From: Marinobacterium lutimaris
GTDB lineage: Bacteria; Pseudomonadota; Gammaproteobacteria; Pseudomonadales; Balneatricaceae
Assembly (NCBI RefSeq): GCF_900108065.1
Contig: NZ_FNVQ01000003.1
Span: forward strand, 310,001-374,000
Direction: 5' to 3'
Length of the DNA stretch: 64,000 bases
Made by a program: the position numbers and the translations under genes. The notes below the pieces were generated by a model. The model did no database searches, was not told the DNA's origin, and saw nothing but the letters and a program-made list of their open reading frames with translations. This document shows, one piece after another, positions 1 through 8,701 of the stretch. Each line of letters opens with the position of its first letter. The first letter of the stretch is position 1.

Positions 1-509
1 AACGTCAGCATCATCGGATCATCACAGATCTGCAGCCAATCCATATCCGCATCGGTGGGCACCAGGCTGGTGGCCAGCTCTACCTCGCCGTTGCGCAGGG
101 CATCCTCCTGCTCGACACCACCGCGTTCACGCAGATGGATCTCTATCTCGGGATAAGTGGCGCGAAACCGGGCGATGATCGGCGCGAAGATCTCGGCACT
201 GCCCAGCGGCGACAGACCAAGATTCAACTCACCGGATTCCAGCCCGCGCAATGCACACAGTTCATGGAGCATCTGCTCCCTTCGCGTCAACAGCTCCACG
301 GCGTGGCGATACACCACCTCACCGGCCGGGGTCAGTCTGACTTTTGAACCGCGGTAACCACGCTCCAGCAGAGTTTCATCCAGCTCCTCCTCCAACCCGC
401 GGATCGCCTTGCTCAGTGCGGGCTGAGAAAGATGAACCACCTCGGCAGCCTTGCCGAAGCCACCGCAATTGACGATCTCAACCAGAAAACGCAGCTCGCG
501 CAGATCCAT
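1..509 (-). CDS. LysR-family regulator, N-terminal part (CidR-like)
   Basis: The first 169 codons of a LysR-type transcription factor whose 3' end lies outside the window. The start is the ATG at 507-509. The N-terminus (MDLRELRFLVEIVNCGGFGK) is a typical winged helix-turn-helix, with the recognition region SQPALSKAIRGLEEEL at about residues 28-43. The effector domain begins near residue 90. It is divergent from the lrgA-lrgB pair, 141 bases away, and CidR-type LysR proteins are known to control cidA/lrgA-type genes, so that role is inferred from position. The inducer cannot be read from the sequence. Confidence 0.88.
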   Translation of the reverse strand, partial: MDLRELRFLVEIVNCGGFGKAAEVVHLSQPALSKAIRGLEEELDETLLERGYRGSKVRLTPAGEVVYRHAVELLTRREQMLHELCALRGLESGELNLGLSPLGSAEIFAPIIARFRATYPEIEIHLRERGGVEQEDALRNGEVELATSLVPTDADMDWLQICDDPMMLT

Positions 510-536
510 TTACATTGTCCAACCTATTACATAACT

Positions 537-564
537 AATGTTCATCTATTCGATGTTTAACATT
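537..564. promoter_or_regulatory. possible LysR operator upstream of lrgA
   Basis: AATGTT at 537-542 and AACATT at 559-564 form an interrupted dyad in the AT-rich gap between the divergent LysR and lrgA genes. The position fits an operator for the LysR protein. Support is the dyad and its location only. Confidence 0.3.
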
Positions 565-650
565 CATTATATCTATCGCATCGAGATCGTTAAACTTTAG
601 TCTTAATTCACCTTCAGTATCGCCCGATACGAACCGAACACCGGAAAATC

Positions 651-1070
651 ATGGCTCGCACCCGCTCTCTATTCTCTATTCTTCTGCAAATCACCGCTTT
701 CTGTGGACTGTTCTGGCTCTGCAACCTGCTGGTTGAGCTGGAGCATCTGCCCGTTCCCGCTGGCGTAATCGGCATGGTGCTGCTGGTGGTTCTGCTGCTG
801 ACCCGGCTGGTGCCGGAAAAAGCGGTGCGTTCAGGCTCCAACTTTCTGCTCGGCGAACTACTGCTGTTCTTCATCCCACCGGTGGTCTCGATCCTTAAAT
901 ACTGGTCGATGCTGCGTGATGATGGCTGGATGCTGATCGGGGCGCTGATTATCGGCACCGTGGTTGTGCTGACCGGCACCGCCTGGGTCGTGGATCGCAT
1001 CTTCACGCTGGAAAAACGCATGAACGAACGCCGCCTGTCGCAGATGAAGAGCAGCGCGGTTCATGTCTGA
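651..1070 (+). CDS. lrgA: CidA/LrgA family holin-like membrane protein
   Basis: A 139-residue membrane protein of the CidA/LrgA family, about the usual family length. It shows four hydrophobic segments, and residues about 35-45 (LPVPAGVIGMV) match the family's PGxxIGM-type motif. The family was linked to murein hydrolase control and later to export or uptake of small carboxylates such as pyruvate. It overlaps the following lrgB-like gene by 8 bases, so the two are co-translated and probably form one membrane complex. Control by the divergent LysR gene is inferred. Confidence 0.9.
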   Translation: MARTRSLFSILLQITAFCGLFWLCNLLVELEHLPVPAGVIGMVLLVVLLLTRLVPEKAVRSGSNFLLGELLLFFIPPVVSILKYWSMLRDDGWMLIGALIIGTVVVLTGTAWVVDRIFTLEKRMNERRLSQMKSSAVHV

Positions 1071-1752
1071 TACGCTGCTGGCGATCCTCAGTCTCGTTGC
1101 CACCCTCGCCTTCTACTACCTCACCAAGCTTGCCTACCGACGCAAGCGGATTATCTTTCTCGCGCCGATGCTGGCAGCACCGCTGGCGGTCATCGCACTG
1201 GTGCTGGCGGTGGATATTCCGCTGGAAGATTACTACCTCTACACCCACTTTCTGGTGATGATGTTGGGGCCGGCTACCATCGCGTTTGCGGTGCCGATCT
1301 ACCAGGAACGTGACGTGATCCGCCGCTACCCGATCACCCTGACGCTGGGCGTGATCACCGGCCTGATGCTGGGGCTGATATCTTCCTGGATACTGGTGCA
1401 GCTGTTCCCGCTACCGGACGAGCTGGCGAGCAGCATGATGGTGCGCTCGGTGTCCACTCCCTTTGCGGTGGAAGCGGTCTCCTCCTTTGGTGGCGTGCCA
1501 GATATCACCGCCATGCTCGTGATCATGACCGGCATTATCGGCATGGCCGTATCGGAAACCGTATTCAAGGTCGCGAAGATCCGCACTCCGCTGGCCAAGG
1601 GCGCAGCGCTCGGCGCGGCTTCTCATGGTGCAGGGACGGCAAAAGCCCGTGAACTGGGCCGTGAGGAGGGAGTCATCGCCAGCCTGACGATGATCTTTAC
1701 CGGCGTGGCGATGGTGATTGGTGCGCCGCTGTTTGCCAGCGTGCTGGGTTGA
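1063..1752 (+). CDS. lrgB: LrgB/CidB family membrane protein
   Basis: A 229-residue polytopic membrane protein of the LrgB/CidB family (YohK/YwbG type), full length. The conserved C-terminal motif SHGAGTAKA lies near residue 190, followed by a last hydrophobic helix. It starts inside the end of lrgA (8-base overlap), the standard arrangement for this pair. In bacteria the pair is tied to lysis control, overflow metabolism and pyruvate or glycolate transport; which applies here cannot be told from the sequence. Confidence 0.92.
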   Translation: MSDTLLAILSLVATLAFYYLTKLAYRRKRIIFLAPMLAAPLAVIALVLAVDIPLEDYYLYTHFLVMMLGPATIAFAVPIYQERDVIRRYPITLTLGVITGLMLGLISSWILVQLFPLPDELASSMMVRSVSTPFAVEAVSSFGGVPDITAMLVIMTGIIGMAVSETVFKVAKIRTPLAKGAALGAASHGAGTAKARELGREEGVIASLTMIFTGVAMVIGAPLFASVLG

Positions 1753-1763
1753 AAGCTTGAAAT

Positions 1764-1790
1764 TCCGTCCTGGCCTTGCACCAGGACGGA
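1764..1790. terminator. bidirectional terminator-like hairpin
   Basis: TCCGTCCTGG at 1764-1773 pairs perfectly with CCAGGACGGA at 1781-1790 around a 7-base loop. It sits between the convergent ends of lrgB and the MFS gene. There is no strong T tract on either side, so it may act with other factors. Confidence 0.5.
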
Positions 1791-1813
1791 TATCAACTGT
1801 TCAGGATATAGCG

Positions 1814-3043
1814 TCAGGATACCGCGGCCTGCGGCTGAGTCACACGGCGACCGATGCCCATGCAGATCAGCGCCATCACACCGGAGCCAACCAATAGCGC
1901 CGCACTGACCGAAAACGCGCTCTCAAAGCCCCAGCGGTCAAAGAGTATGCCGCCCACCGTAGAGCCCAGCCCGATAGCCAGCTGTACGATGGCGACCATC
2001 AGACCGCCACCGGCTTCGGCGTCGTCCGGCATAGACTGGGAGACCCAGGTCCACCAGCCCACCGGCGCGGAAGTCGCCACCAGCCCCCAGACCACCAGCA
2101 CGCCCAGCACCACGCCCAACTGCTCGCCAAACTGAACCAGTAACAGACCACAGATCCCCAGTATCACTGGCATCGCAATTAGCGCCCGGTAAACATTGCC
2201 CTTCAGTACATAGCCAATCAGGGAGGTGCCGACAAAACCGGCCACGCCAATCATCAGCAGCACCAGCGTCAACATCTGCTCACTGACACCGGTTTCCCCT
2301 TCCAGGAACGGACGGATATAGGTGTAGAGCGTGAACTGCCCCATAAACAGCAACCCGGTAGCCGCAAAACCAACAGCCACCATGCTGCGCTTGAGCGGGC
2401 GGAAAATATGGTGCAACTTGCGCCCACCGGTTTCGGCAGGCATGGAAGGCAGCACCAGCCACTGCCAGACCAGTGCGATCAGCGTCATCGGTACCAGAAA
2501 CATGAAAGCGCCGCGCCAGCTGACCAACGCCCCCAGGAAGCTGCCCAACGGCGCCGCGACCACCATCGCAAGCGCATTACCACCATTGAAGATAGCCAGC
2601 GCTTTAGGCACCTTATCCATCGGCACCATGCGCATCGCCGCCGATGCAGACATGGACCAGAAGCCCCCCAATGCCACGCCTACCAGGGCCCGGCCGATCA
2701 TATACACCAGGTAATTCGGCGCCAGCGCGATCAACACACCGGACAGCAGCATCACGGCTGTCAGCGCAACCAGTACCTTTTTACGATCCAACTTACCCGC
2801 CACGGATGAGATCGACAGCGCCACGATCACGGCAAACACGCCGGACATGGAGATCCCCTGCCCCACAGCGCCTTCGGAGACATCGAGCCCAGCAGCCATG
2901 GGGGTCAGCAGACTGACCGGCATAAACTCCGCCGCTACCATCACAAAGGCACAAAGCGACATGGCGAAGACGCCACTCCAGTTTGCCTCTTTAACCTCTT
3001 CCGTCGCGACGCCGGAGGTCTTGTCGCTTTTGGTTGAATCCAT
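1814..3043 (-). CDS. MFS exporter, NepI-like (purine ribonucleoside efflux family)
   Basis: A 409-residue major facilitator with twelve predicted membrane segments after a roughly 25-residue cytosolic lead. The stretches FMPVSLLTPMA, GGFWSMSASAAMRMVP and AAPLGSFLGALVSWR resemble E. coli NepI, the inosine/guanosine efflux pump, more than sugar or drug MFS proteins. The substrate is therefore a guess from family resemblance. It is a single gene, convergent with lrgB and separated by about 390 bases from the next gene upstream. Confidence 0.85.
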   Translation of the reverse strand: MDSTKSDKTSGVATEEVKEANWSGVFAMSLCAFVMVAAEFMPVSLLTPMAAGLDVSEGAVGQGISMSGVFAVIVALSISSVAGKLDRKKVLVALTAVMLLSGVLIALAPNYLVYMIGRALVGVALGGFWSMSASAAMRMVPMDKVPKALAIFNGGNALAMVVAAPLGSFLGALVSWRGAFMFLVPMTLIALVWQWLVLPSMPAETGGRKLHHIFRPLKRSMVAVGFAATGLLFMGQFTLYTYIRPFLEGETGVSEQMLTLVLLMIGVAGFVGTSLIGYVLKGNVYRALIAMPVILGICGLLLVQFGEQLGVVLGVLVVWGLVATSAPVGWWTWVSQSMPDDAEAGGGLMVAIVQLAIGLGSTVGGILFDRWGFESAFSVSAALLVGSGVMALICMGIGRRVTQPQAAVS

Positions 3044-3433
3044 TTTTCTGCTCTCGAATAGCTGCTATCGAATAACAACGCCGCCACCACGGCCAGGCTC
3101 TGTCACCGTGTGCGTTGCGGGTCTTAGGAATAACTGTCGTTAGCTCAGTAACGCCAGTGTGAGGAACCGCTATTAGAGCCAAAAGATGTAAAAGAGAGGT
3201 AGCAAATTCCACCTCCAGACTTGCCTGATTCTATGACCAGGCAGCTTTGAACAGCTTGAGCCTCGGTAACACGGCATCCGGGTTAGGAGTAGGAAAGGAA
3301 TAGGAAAGGAGGCGGGCTGCAACCACACCGATAGCGACCTATCGGAGTCGATGACTGCAGCCCACCGGTGCGGGTGACCGCTCTGTCCACCGGCGAAGCC
3401 TCAGAGCTCGCCGGCAAACAGGGACGGTATCTA
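3044..3433. other. 390-base intergenic region with nested stem-loops
   Basis: It lies upstream of the NepI-like gene and downstream of the FMN reductase gene (both on the minus strand). GGGCTGCA at 3314-3321 pairs with TGCAGCCC at 3356-3363, enclosing CCGATAG (3328-3334) paired with CTATCGG (3339-3345). A further CCGGTG/CACCGG pair follows at 3365-3370 and 3388-3393. A near-duplicate purine string (AATAGGAAAGG-like, twice) is at about 3288-3310. The hairpin is probably the reductase terminator; no gene is supported. Confidence 0.5.
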
Positions 3434-3997
3434 TCAGTCGCGGTTCATGCGAGTCGCGAAGGCGCTGAAGGTTTCCAGCTGTGCCGCCAGGAAGGAACGG
3501 GTCTCTTCATCGACCAGAGTGTCGTCGCTGATCTTGTTGTGGACCTGGGGCACCATCGCTTCCGGCTTGTTCATTACCATGGCATCGAAGAACACCAGGA
3601 TCTGACGCAGGTGGTACTGGGCACGCACACCACCGGCGTTACCCGGGCTGGCAGTCTGGATCAGCACCGGCTTGCCGGCCAGCGGCTGCGGAGAGACGCG
3701 GGAGATCCAGTCCAGGGTGTTTTTCAGCACACCGGGCACGGAGTAGTTGTATTCCGGTGTAACGATGATCAGGCCATCGGCCTTGGCGATCTCTTCAGCC
3801 ATGGCCTGAACAGCTGCCGGGAAGCCTTCAGCCTGAAGGTCCGCATCGTAGTGCGGAATATCGCCGATGGAACCCAGCTGTTTGATCTCAACCCCCTGAG
3901 TAGCAAGCTCAGGCAGGGTGCGGGCGATGGTAGCGTGGTAGGAGCCCTTGCGCAGGCTGCCGACCAGGGTAACGAAAGTTTGGGTTGTCTCACTCAT
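3434..3997 (-). CDS. NAD(P)H-dependent FMN reductase (ChrR/YieF type)
   Basis: A flavodoxin-fold FMN reductase of about 187 residues, the usual length. The phosphate-binding loop GSLRKGSYH is near the N-terminus, and PEYNYSVPGVLKNTLDW at mid-protein is the family signature. Such enzymes reduce FMN, quinones or chromate using NAD(P)H in the cytosol. I place the start at 3997 (MSETTQTF), because GGAG lies 9 bases upstream at 4007-4010; an in-frame ATG at 4024 would add nine residues. It is divergent from the IclR gene with an operator-like dyad between them, so IclR control is plausible. Confidence 0.9.
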   Translation of the reverse strand: MSETTQTFVTLVGSLRKGSYHATIARTLPELATQGVEIKQLGSIGDIPHYDADLQAEGFPAAVQAMAEEIAKADGLIIVTPEYNYSVPGVLKNTLDWISRVSPQPLAGKPVLIQTASPGNAGGVRAQYHLRQILVFFDAMVMNKPEAMVPQVHNKISDDTLVDEETRSFLAAQLETFSAFATRMNRD

Positions 3998-4103
3998 CTC
4001 GGTAAGCTCCGAATCAGTTTGCATGCGGGATCAAACGTACTGGACTGGATAATATAGACAGCCAGAGACGTTCAGGTTTCAGCTATATTAAATAAAAACC
4101 ATT

Positions 4104-4122
4104 ATGCGGTACACTACCGTAT
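4104..4122. promoter_or_regulatory. operator-like dyad between reductase and IclR genes
   Basis: ATGCGGTA and TACCGTAT flank CAC, a 19-base dyad with one mismatch. It lies in the divergent promoter region of the FMN reductase and IclR genes. IclR proteins bind dyads of this size, and the IclR gene is adjacent, so it is the likely ligand. Confidence 0.45.
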
Positions 4123-4202
4123 CACATAGCAATACAAACAACTAAGCAGCAAACCACTAAATAGAGTTCCGCAGATGGAGCTCTGCGACGGAACTTTCCA
4201 GC

Positions 4203-4949
4203 ATGGAAAATGAGAAACCCCAGCCCGGTATTCAGGTGATCTCACGCGCGATAGCGATCCTGCGGGTACTGAGTGATACGCCCCAGAGCCTGGGCAGTAT
4301 CGCCAACGCCACCCAGCTGCCCCGCTCCACGGTACAGCGCATCGTCGATGCCCTGGCGCTGGAGTCGCTGGTCGAGGCCGGCAGCAAAGGCGTTCGCCTC
4401 GGCTGGGGGCTGGCGGAGATCGCCAACCGCAACAAAACCAATATCGTCGAAACCGCCCGACCGGTGCTGGAGACCCTGTTTGCCAGAACCCACGAGACTG
4501 TGGATATCTCCACCGCCCTGGGCAAGGAAGTATCCTTTCTCGATCGTATCATCTCCGATCAGGAGCTGCGGGTGGTTTCCTTCCCCGACAAGCCCCGCCC
4601 GCTGCACGCCAAGGCTAATGGCAAGGCGCTGCTAGCCTGTCTCAGCAACGCCGAGATCGAGCGTCTTTACAGCGATCAGCCGATCGCGCTGACCGAACAC
4701 ACCCTGACCGATCTACCAACGCTGCTCGCAGAGCTCGAGAAAGTCAGGAAAAGCGGGTTCGCCTATGATCTGGAAGAACATGCTCTGGGCGTCTGTGCCA
4801 TCGGTACCGGCCTGATCGCGCCGGATGGCAAGGCTTACGCCTTTTCGGTGGCGATGCCGGCGAGCCGCTACCCGAGCGTCAAGCAAGAGGTCGAAATCGC
4901 ACTGCAGGAAGCCCGCGACATGCTGAGCGGGCTGCTTGAGCGGCTCTAG
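4203..4949 (+). CDS. IclR-family transcriptional regulator
   Basis: A 248-residue IclR regulator of full length. Residues about 12-65 are the winged helix-turn-helix (SIANATQLPRSTVQRIVDAL), and residues about 80-248 form the GAF-like effector domain, with HAKANGKALLA and GVCAIGTGL matching conserved positions. It probably controls itself and the divergent FMN reductase through the dyad at 4104-4122. The ligand, typically an organic or aromatic acid, is not evident. Confidence 0.9.
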   Translation: MENEKPQPGIQVISRAIAILRVLSDTPQSLGSIANATQLPRSTVQRIVDALALESLVEAGSKGVRLGWGLAEIANRNKTNIVETARPVLETLFARTHETVDISTALGKEVSFLDRIISDQELRVVSFPDKPRPLHAKANGKALLACLSNAEIERLYSDQPIALTEHTLTDLPTLLAELEKVRKSGFAYDLEEHALGVCAIGTGLIAPDGKAYAFSVAMPASRYPSVKQEVEIALQEARDMLSGLLERL

Positions 4950-5011
4950 AGCCAGGCTCAAAGCGGCTCCTAAACCAACCTCTAAATCGGCCCCGGCATC
5001 AACAGCACCGC

Positions 5012-5701
5012 TCAGCTGCCGGGGTCACTCTCCGCAGCGCCGTTATCCTTGCGGCTTTCCAGCTGCTTCTTCAGCGCCGGCAGCCGCTCGCTGCGGATAA
5101 TTACAACGATCTCATCTTCTACCTGAATACGATCCGTCTCATCCGGCAGTACCAGCTTGCCGGCACGATAGAGACAGATGATGCGGGTACTTTTTGGCAG
5201 GCTCAGCTCGCTGATAGGCCCCGCCTCCGATTCGGCCGCGACAAAGGAGAACACCTCTGCGTCGGCATGAATAATGGCGGACAGCTCCAGGCTTTTCTCG
5301 CCCCGGATCATATTCACCAGGTGACGCGCCACCGCCCGGTTCGGCGCCACGGTATCCTCAAGCCCCAGTTCGACACAGATATGTTCAAACTCCGGCGCGG
5401 TCACCAGCAGGATCACCCGGCGGAACTTCAATGATCGCGCCACCAGCGCGGCGATAATGTTGTCACGTTCGTTATTGAGCAGTGCGAACAGCGCATCGGT
5501 GCTGCCGGGGTCCGCCTGCTCAAGCACATCCGGCAGGCTGCCATCGCCATGCAGAAAGCCGCACTCGATCTGCTCCGACAGCTCATCGATCCGCGCCTTG
5601 CTCTTCTCTACCAGCACCACATCGCAGCCCTCAACCAGCAGCATGCGCGCGGTGGCGAGTGTCAACGTGTTAGTGCCCAGAAATACAAATCTCATGCTCA
5701 A
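5012..5701 (-). CDS. half-size TrkA/KtrA-type potassium channel regulator
   Basis: A 229-residue RCK protein, half the length of E. coli TrkA and close to KtrA. Residues 1-120 are a Rossmann domain, and about 140-220 is a TrkA_C domain. It overlaps the TrkH gene by 4 bases, so the pair forms a K+ uptake complex in which this cytosolic subunit would gate the pore by nucleotide binding. Oddly, the glycine-rich loop reads LGTNTLT rather than GxGxxG, losing two glycines, which may alter NAD(H)/ATP binding. Confidence 0.87.
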   Translation of the reverse strand: MSMRFVFLGTNTLTLATARMLLVEGCDVVLVEKSKARIDELSEQIECGFLHGDGSLPDVLEQADPGSTDALFALLNNERDNIIAALVARSLKFRRVILLVTAPEFEHICVELGLEDTVAPNRAVARHLVNMIRGEKSLELSAIIHADAEVFSFVAAESEAGPISELSLPKSTRIICLYRAGKLVLPDETDRIQVEDEIVVIIRSERLPALKKQLESRKDNGAAESDPGS

Positions 5702-7155
5702 TCATGCCTCCGGCCGATCCAGGTCCGCGGAAGAAACAGCACCAGCAGCGCGACGATCTCCACGCGCCCCAACAGCATATCGATGCACAGCACCACCTTC
5801 AGTGCAGGCGCCAGCTCCGGCCGCACCACACCACTGGAGAGCCCCACGGTACTGACCGCGGAAACCACCTCAAACAGCGCGTTCAGCGGTGGCTCTCCAT
5901 AGAGCAGGAACACCCACCAGGAGAGCATCACCACCAGAAACCAGAGCCCCAGCAATACCAGCACGCTGCCGATATCCTCGGCGTCGATTACCTCCCGCCC
6001 CAGCCGCGGCGACAGCACCGCCCGGGAAGGCGCATTGATCCGCTGCAGCGCCACCCGGATCACCTGAAACAAGATCAACAACCGGATCAGCTTGAAGCCG
6101 CCCGCGGTGGAACCAGCGCTGCCACCCACCAGCATAGACAGGATCAACACCAGCATAAGCCCCGGATCCAGCGAGGTTAGATCCAGGCTGGTAAAGCCGG
6201 TGGTCGACTGGGCCGACACTGCCAGCACCAGCGCGTTACCGAACGCATCCGAGGCATTAAAGCGGCCGCTGATCAACAGGTAAGCCGTGAAGAGCAGCGT
6301 CAGCAGCAGCACCGCGAGCAACAGCGCCCGGGTCTCCTCCTCCAACAGACGCCGCGGCTGCCTTTTGCTCAGCGCGACAAAATAGAGCGGCAGGCCGATA
6401 GCACCTGCCAGCGACAGCAGAGTGATCGCCAGTTGCGGCGCAATCGACAGCGATTCCAGGCTGTTATCAAAACCGGAAAAGCCGCCGGTAGAGACCGCGG
6501 CCAGCGCATGGATCAACGCCTCGAAACCATCATGATGGGTCAGCCAGATCAGCACAAAGCCGAACAGGGTCAGACTGCTGTAGACCAGCAAAACCTGGCG
6601 CGCATAGCTCCTGGCGGTAGAACTGGCGCCTTCCTCGCCGCTGGGCTGCAGCAACTTGCGGCTTGCTACCTGGTGCCCCATCAACAGAGCAACCGCCAGC
6701 ACCGCGATACCGAGACCGCCGTACCACTGCATCCAGGCGCGGGTGAACAAAAACGCACGAGAGTGGGATTCAACCGAGGAGAGGGTGCTCAAGCCGGTAG
6801 TGGTGATCGCGGATACCGCCTCAAACCAGGCATCGAGCCAGAACAAACCCTCGGCCCTGAGCGCGTAGCTCATCAGCAAAGGGACAATCAGAAATACCAG
6901 CGCGGTGATGCAGAGCGCCTCGTTCCGCTGCACATAACGCGGTTCAGGCAGAAAACTGAGCGGAACGAACACCAGCAGCAAAACAAGAATCAGCTCGATA
7001 AGACGCAGACCCAGCTCCTGGGCGCCGGCCCCGAGGGACACCAGCGCCGGCACCAGCGTCAGCACGGCCAGGGCGATCAACAGCTGGGCCAGGGAGCGCA
7101 GCACCACCCTGGGCCTTACCGACCGCATCAACGCATGAGCAGGTGCATCCGGCAC
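5698..7155 (-). CDS. TrkH-type potassium uptake channel
   Basis: A 485-residue integral membrane protein of the TrkH/KtrB superfamily, full length. Four pore-loop signatures can be read in order: SAITTTGLSTL, AAVSTGGFSGFD, SAQSTTGFTSLD and SAVSTVGLSSG. The motif GGSAGSTAGGFK precedes the last repeat. It transports K+ across the inner membrane with the overlapping RCK subunit. The first codon is probably GTG at 7153-7155, with GGGAG about 8 bases upstream; an ATG nine codons later is an alternative. Its promoter must lie in 7156-7324. Confidence 0.92.
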   Translation of the reverse strand: MPDAPAHALMRSVRPRVVLRSLAQLLIALAVLTLVPALVSLGAGAQELGLRLIELILVLLLVFVPLSFLPEPRYVQRNEALCITALVFLIVPLLMSYALRAEGLFWLDAWFEAVSAITTTGLSTLSSVESHSRAFLFTRAWMQWYGGLGIAVLAVALLMGHQVASRKLLQPSGEEGASSTARSYARQVLLVYSSLTLFGFVLIWLTHHDGFEALIHALAAVSTGGFSGFDNSLESLSIAPQLAITLLSLAGAIGLPLYFVALSKRQPRRLLEEETRALLLAVLLLTLLFTAYLLISGRFNASDAFGNALVLAVSAQSTTGFTSLDLTSLDPGLMLVLILSMLVGGSAGSTAGGFKLIRLLILFQVIRVALQRINAPSRAVLSPRLGREVIDAEDIGSVLVLLGLWFLVVMLSWWVFLLYGEPPLNALFEVVSAVSTVGLSSGVVRPELAPALKVVLCIDMLLGRVEIVALLVLFLPRTWIGRRHD

Positions 7156-7324
7156 GGGCCAAACTCCCTGTTAGGTAATTTTAGTGGCGGGCTAATTATT
7201 ACGTGCTACTTATCGCAAGCTAATTGTCTCGTACGAACTGTCCGGTAACAGGAGTCACCTTGAGTGTAGGCCAAGCCGCCGAGGTTGGTTTGGGCCTCGG
7301 TACCCAGATCCGCCGGCAGTACCG

Positions 7325-8386
7325 CTATTCCCTGAATCTGTTGATCGCCAGATAAGCCAGTAGCGTGGTCAGCAGCACCAGGATCATCAGCACCACGAAA
7401 AAGCCGTGGCCATATTCCTCCATGGGTACGCCGCCCACGTTCATGCCGAACAGCCCCGCCATGATATTGGCCGGCAGCGCCAGCACGGTGACCACGGTCA
7501 GGATCGCCAGGGTCCGGTTGGTCTGCTCGTTAACCGACTCCGACAGCTCCTGCTGCAACAGCTTGATCCGCTCCACCAGCGCCCCGGAATCACCGATGGC
7601 GGTGGCGAACTCCTCTGTAGCGGCCTGCAGGTCACGCACATCCTCTTCAGTTATCCAGTGCGGCGGCCGATTCAACAGGCGGAACAGGGCCGCGGGCTCA
7701 GGCGCCAGCAGCCGCTGCAGGCGCACCAGGGTTCGGCGCAGCGTACCCAGCTCGGAACGGCCAGAGCTGCCGATACGATGCGCCAGCAGACGATCTTCCA
7801 CCCGATCCACATGTACCGTAGAGCGACGCAGCACATCCACAAGCACGCCCGCCTGCGACTCCAGCAGATGACCGAGCAGCGCCGTTGTCGAGCGGAAAGT
7901 TTCGCCCTTGCGCACTGCGGGCCGCAGATGGTCGATGGAGCGCAAGGGTTTGAGGCGGACACTGACCAGCAGGTTGGGTTTGATACAAAGACTGGTGGTG
8001 GAAATAGCGGCGGGATCAAAGCTGAAATCGAACAGCAGGTCATGTACGACCGCAATCAGGGCATCGTCCTCCTGCTCCAGCCTGGTAGAACCTACCTCAC
8101 TGCCAATCGACTCATAAAAGGCCTGCGGCAGCCGCAAATGCTTGCGTAGCCAGGGCACCGAAACCGTATTGGAGAGGGAGAAATGCAGCCAGACGAAGTC
8201 GCCGTTGCTCTGTGGCTCTAACTCTTCTCCCTGCTCTGGGCTCGGGGCTTCACCAGCGCGGGAGGCCGACAGGATATTCACCGCCTCTTCAGCATTGATC
8301 GGGCGCGCGGGTGTATCGGGTTTGAAGTGGTATCCCCAGATCAGCCCCTGCTGATCTGATCCATAGGAAGCACTGTGAGTCTGCAT
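7325..8386 (-). CDS. CorA/ZntB-family divalent cation transporter
   Basis: A 353-residue member of the CorA superfamily. The long N-terminal cytosolic part is followed by two C-terminal membrane helices, and the signature FGMNVGG sits at the end of the first, as in CorA and ZntB. The sequence WGYHFKPDTPARPI near the N-terminus and the overall length (E. coli ZntB is 327) favour ZntB, a zinc transporter, over magnesium CorA. Metal specificity is inferred. It stands alone, 169 bases downstream of trkH. Confidence 0.87.
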   Translation of the reverse strand: MQTHSASYGSDQQGLIWGYHFKPDTPARPINAEEAVNILSASRAGEAPSPEQGEELEPQSNGDFVWLHFSLSNTVSVPWLRKHLRLPQAFYESIGSEVGSTRLEQEDDALIAVVHDLLFDFSFDPAAISTTSLCIKPNLLVSVRLKPLRSIDHLRPAVRKGETFRSTTALLGHLLESQAGVLVDVLRRSTVHVDRVEDRLLAHRIGSSGRSELGTLRRTLVRLQRLLAPEPAALFRLLNRPPHWITEEDVRDLQAATEEFATAIGDSGALVERIKLLQQELSESVNEQTNRTLAILTVVTVLALPANIMAGLFGMNVGGVPMEEYGHGFFVVLMILVLLTTLLAYLAINRFRE

Positions 8387-8701
8387 GGTTGTTCCGATGT
8401 CCAGGTAAAAATCGAAAAATTCGGCGAAAGCCTCTCCGGGCGTCTATTCTCTGTAAACGGCCAATCGCGCCTTATGCCAGATCGCATAACTGGCTGGATA
8501 TGCTGCTTGCAGGCCGCTTAGAAGCAAGCCGCCCGACCGGCCTGCTACTAGACTGAACCAAAATCGTTACCGGCGTTATAGCCGATCACTGTCAGAGACT
8601 ATTAATGTGCAACAGATATCTTTTTGTCTGCCGCTATAATTAATAACACCTAAATTAGTCCGTCTTTTACAACAGCGTTTTAACTGGCTCCGGATGCAGT
8701 T
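8387..8701. other. 315-base divergent intergenic region
   Basis: It separates the ZntB-like gene and the GGDEF gene. A TATAAT at 8635-8640 lies about 60 bases upstream of the GGDEF start and is a possible -10 element, without a convincing -35. A weak 8-bp stem (GCAGGCCG at 8509-8516, CGGCCTGC at 8538-8545) has a 21-base loop. No gene is seen. Confidence 0.4.

Noticed and set aside
6433-7248. 271-codon open frame opposite trkH
   Set aside because: It is antisense to a gene with clear pore motifs, and its composition (Gln/Arg/His-rich) is the usual mirror of a GC-rich membrane protein gene.
8509-8545. terminator between the ZntB-like and GGDEF genes
   Set aside because: The genes are divergent, so no transcript ends there, and the 8-bp stem has a 21-base loop.
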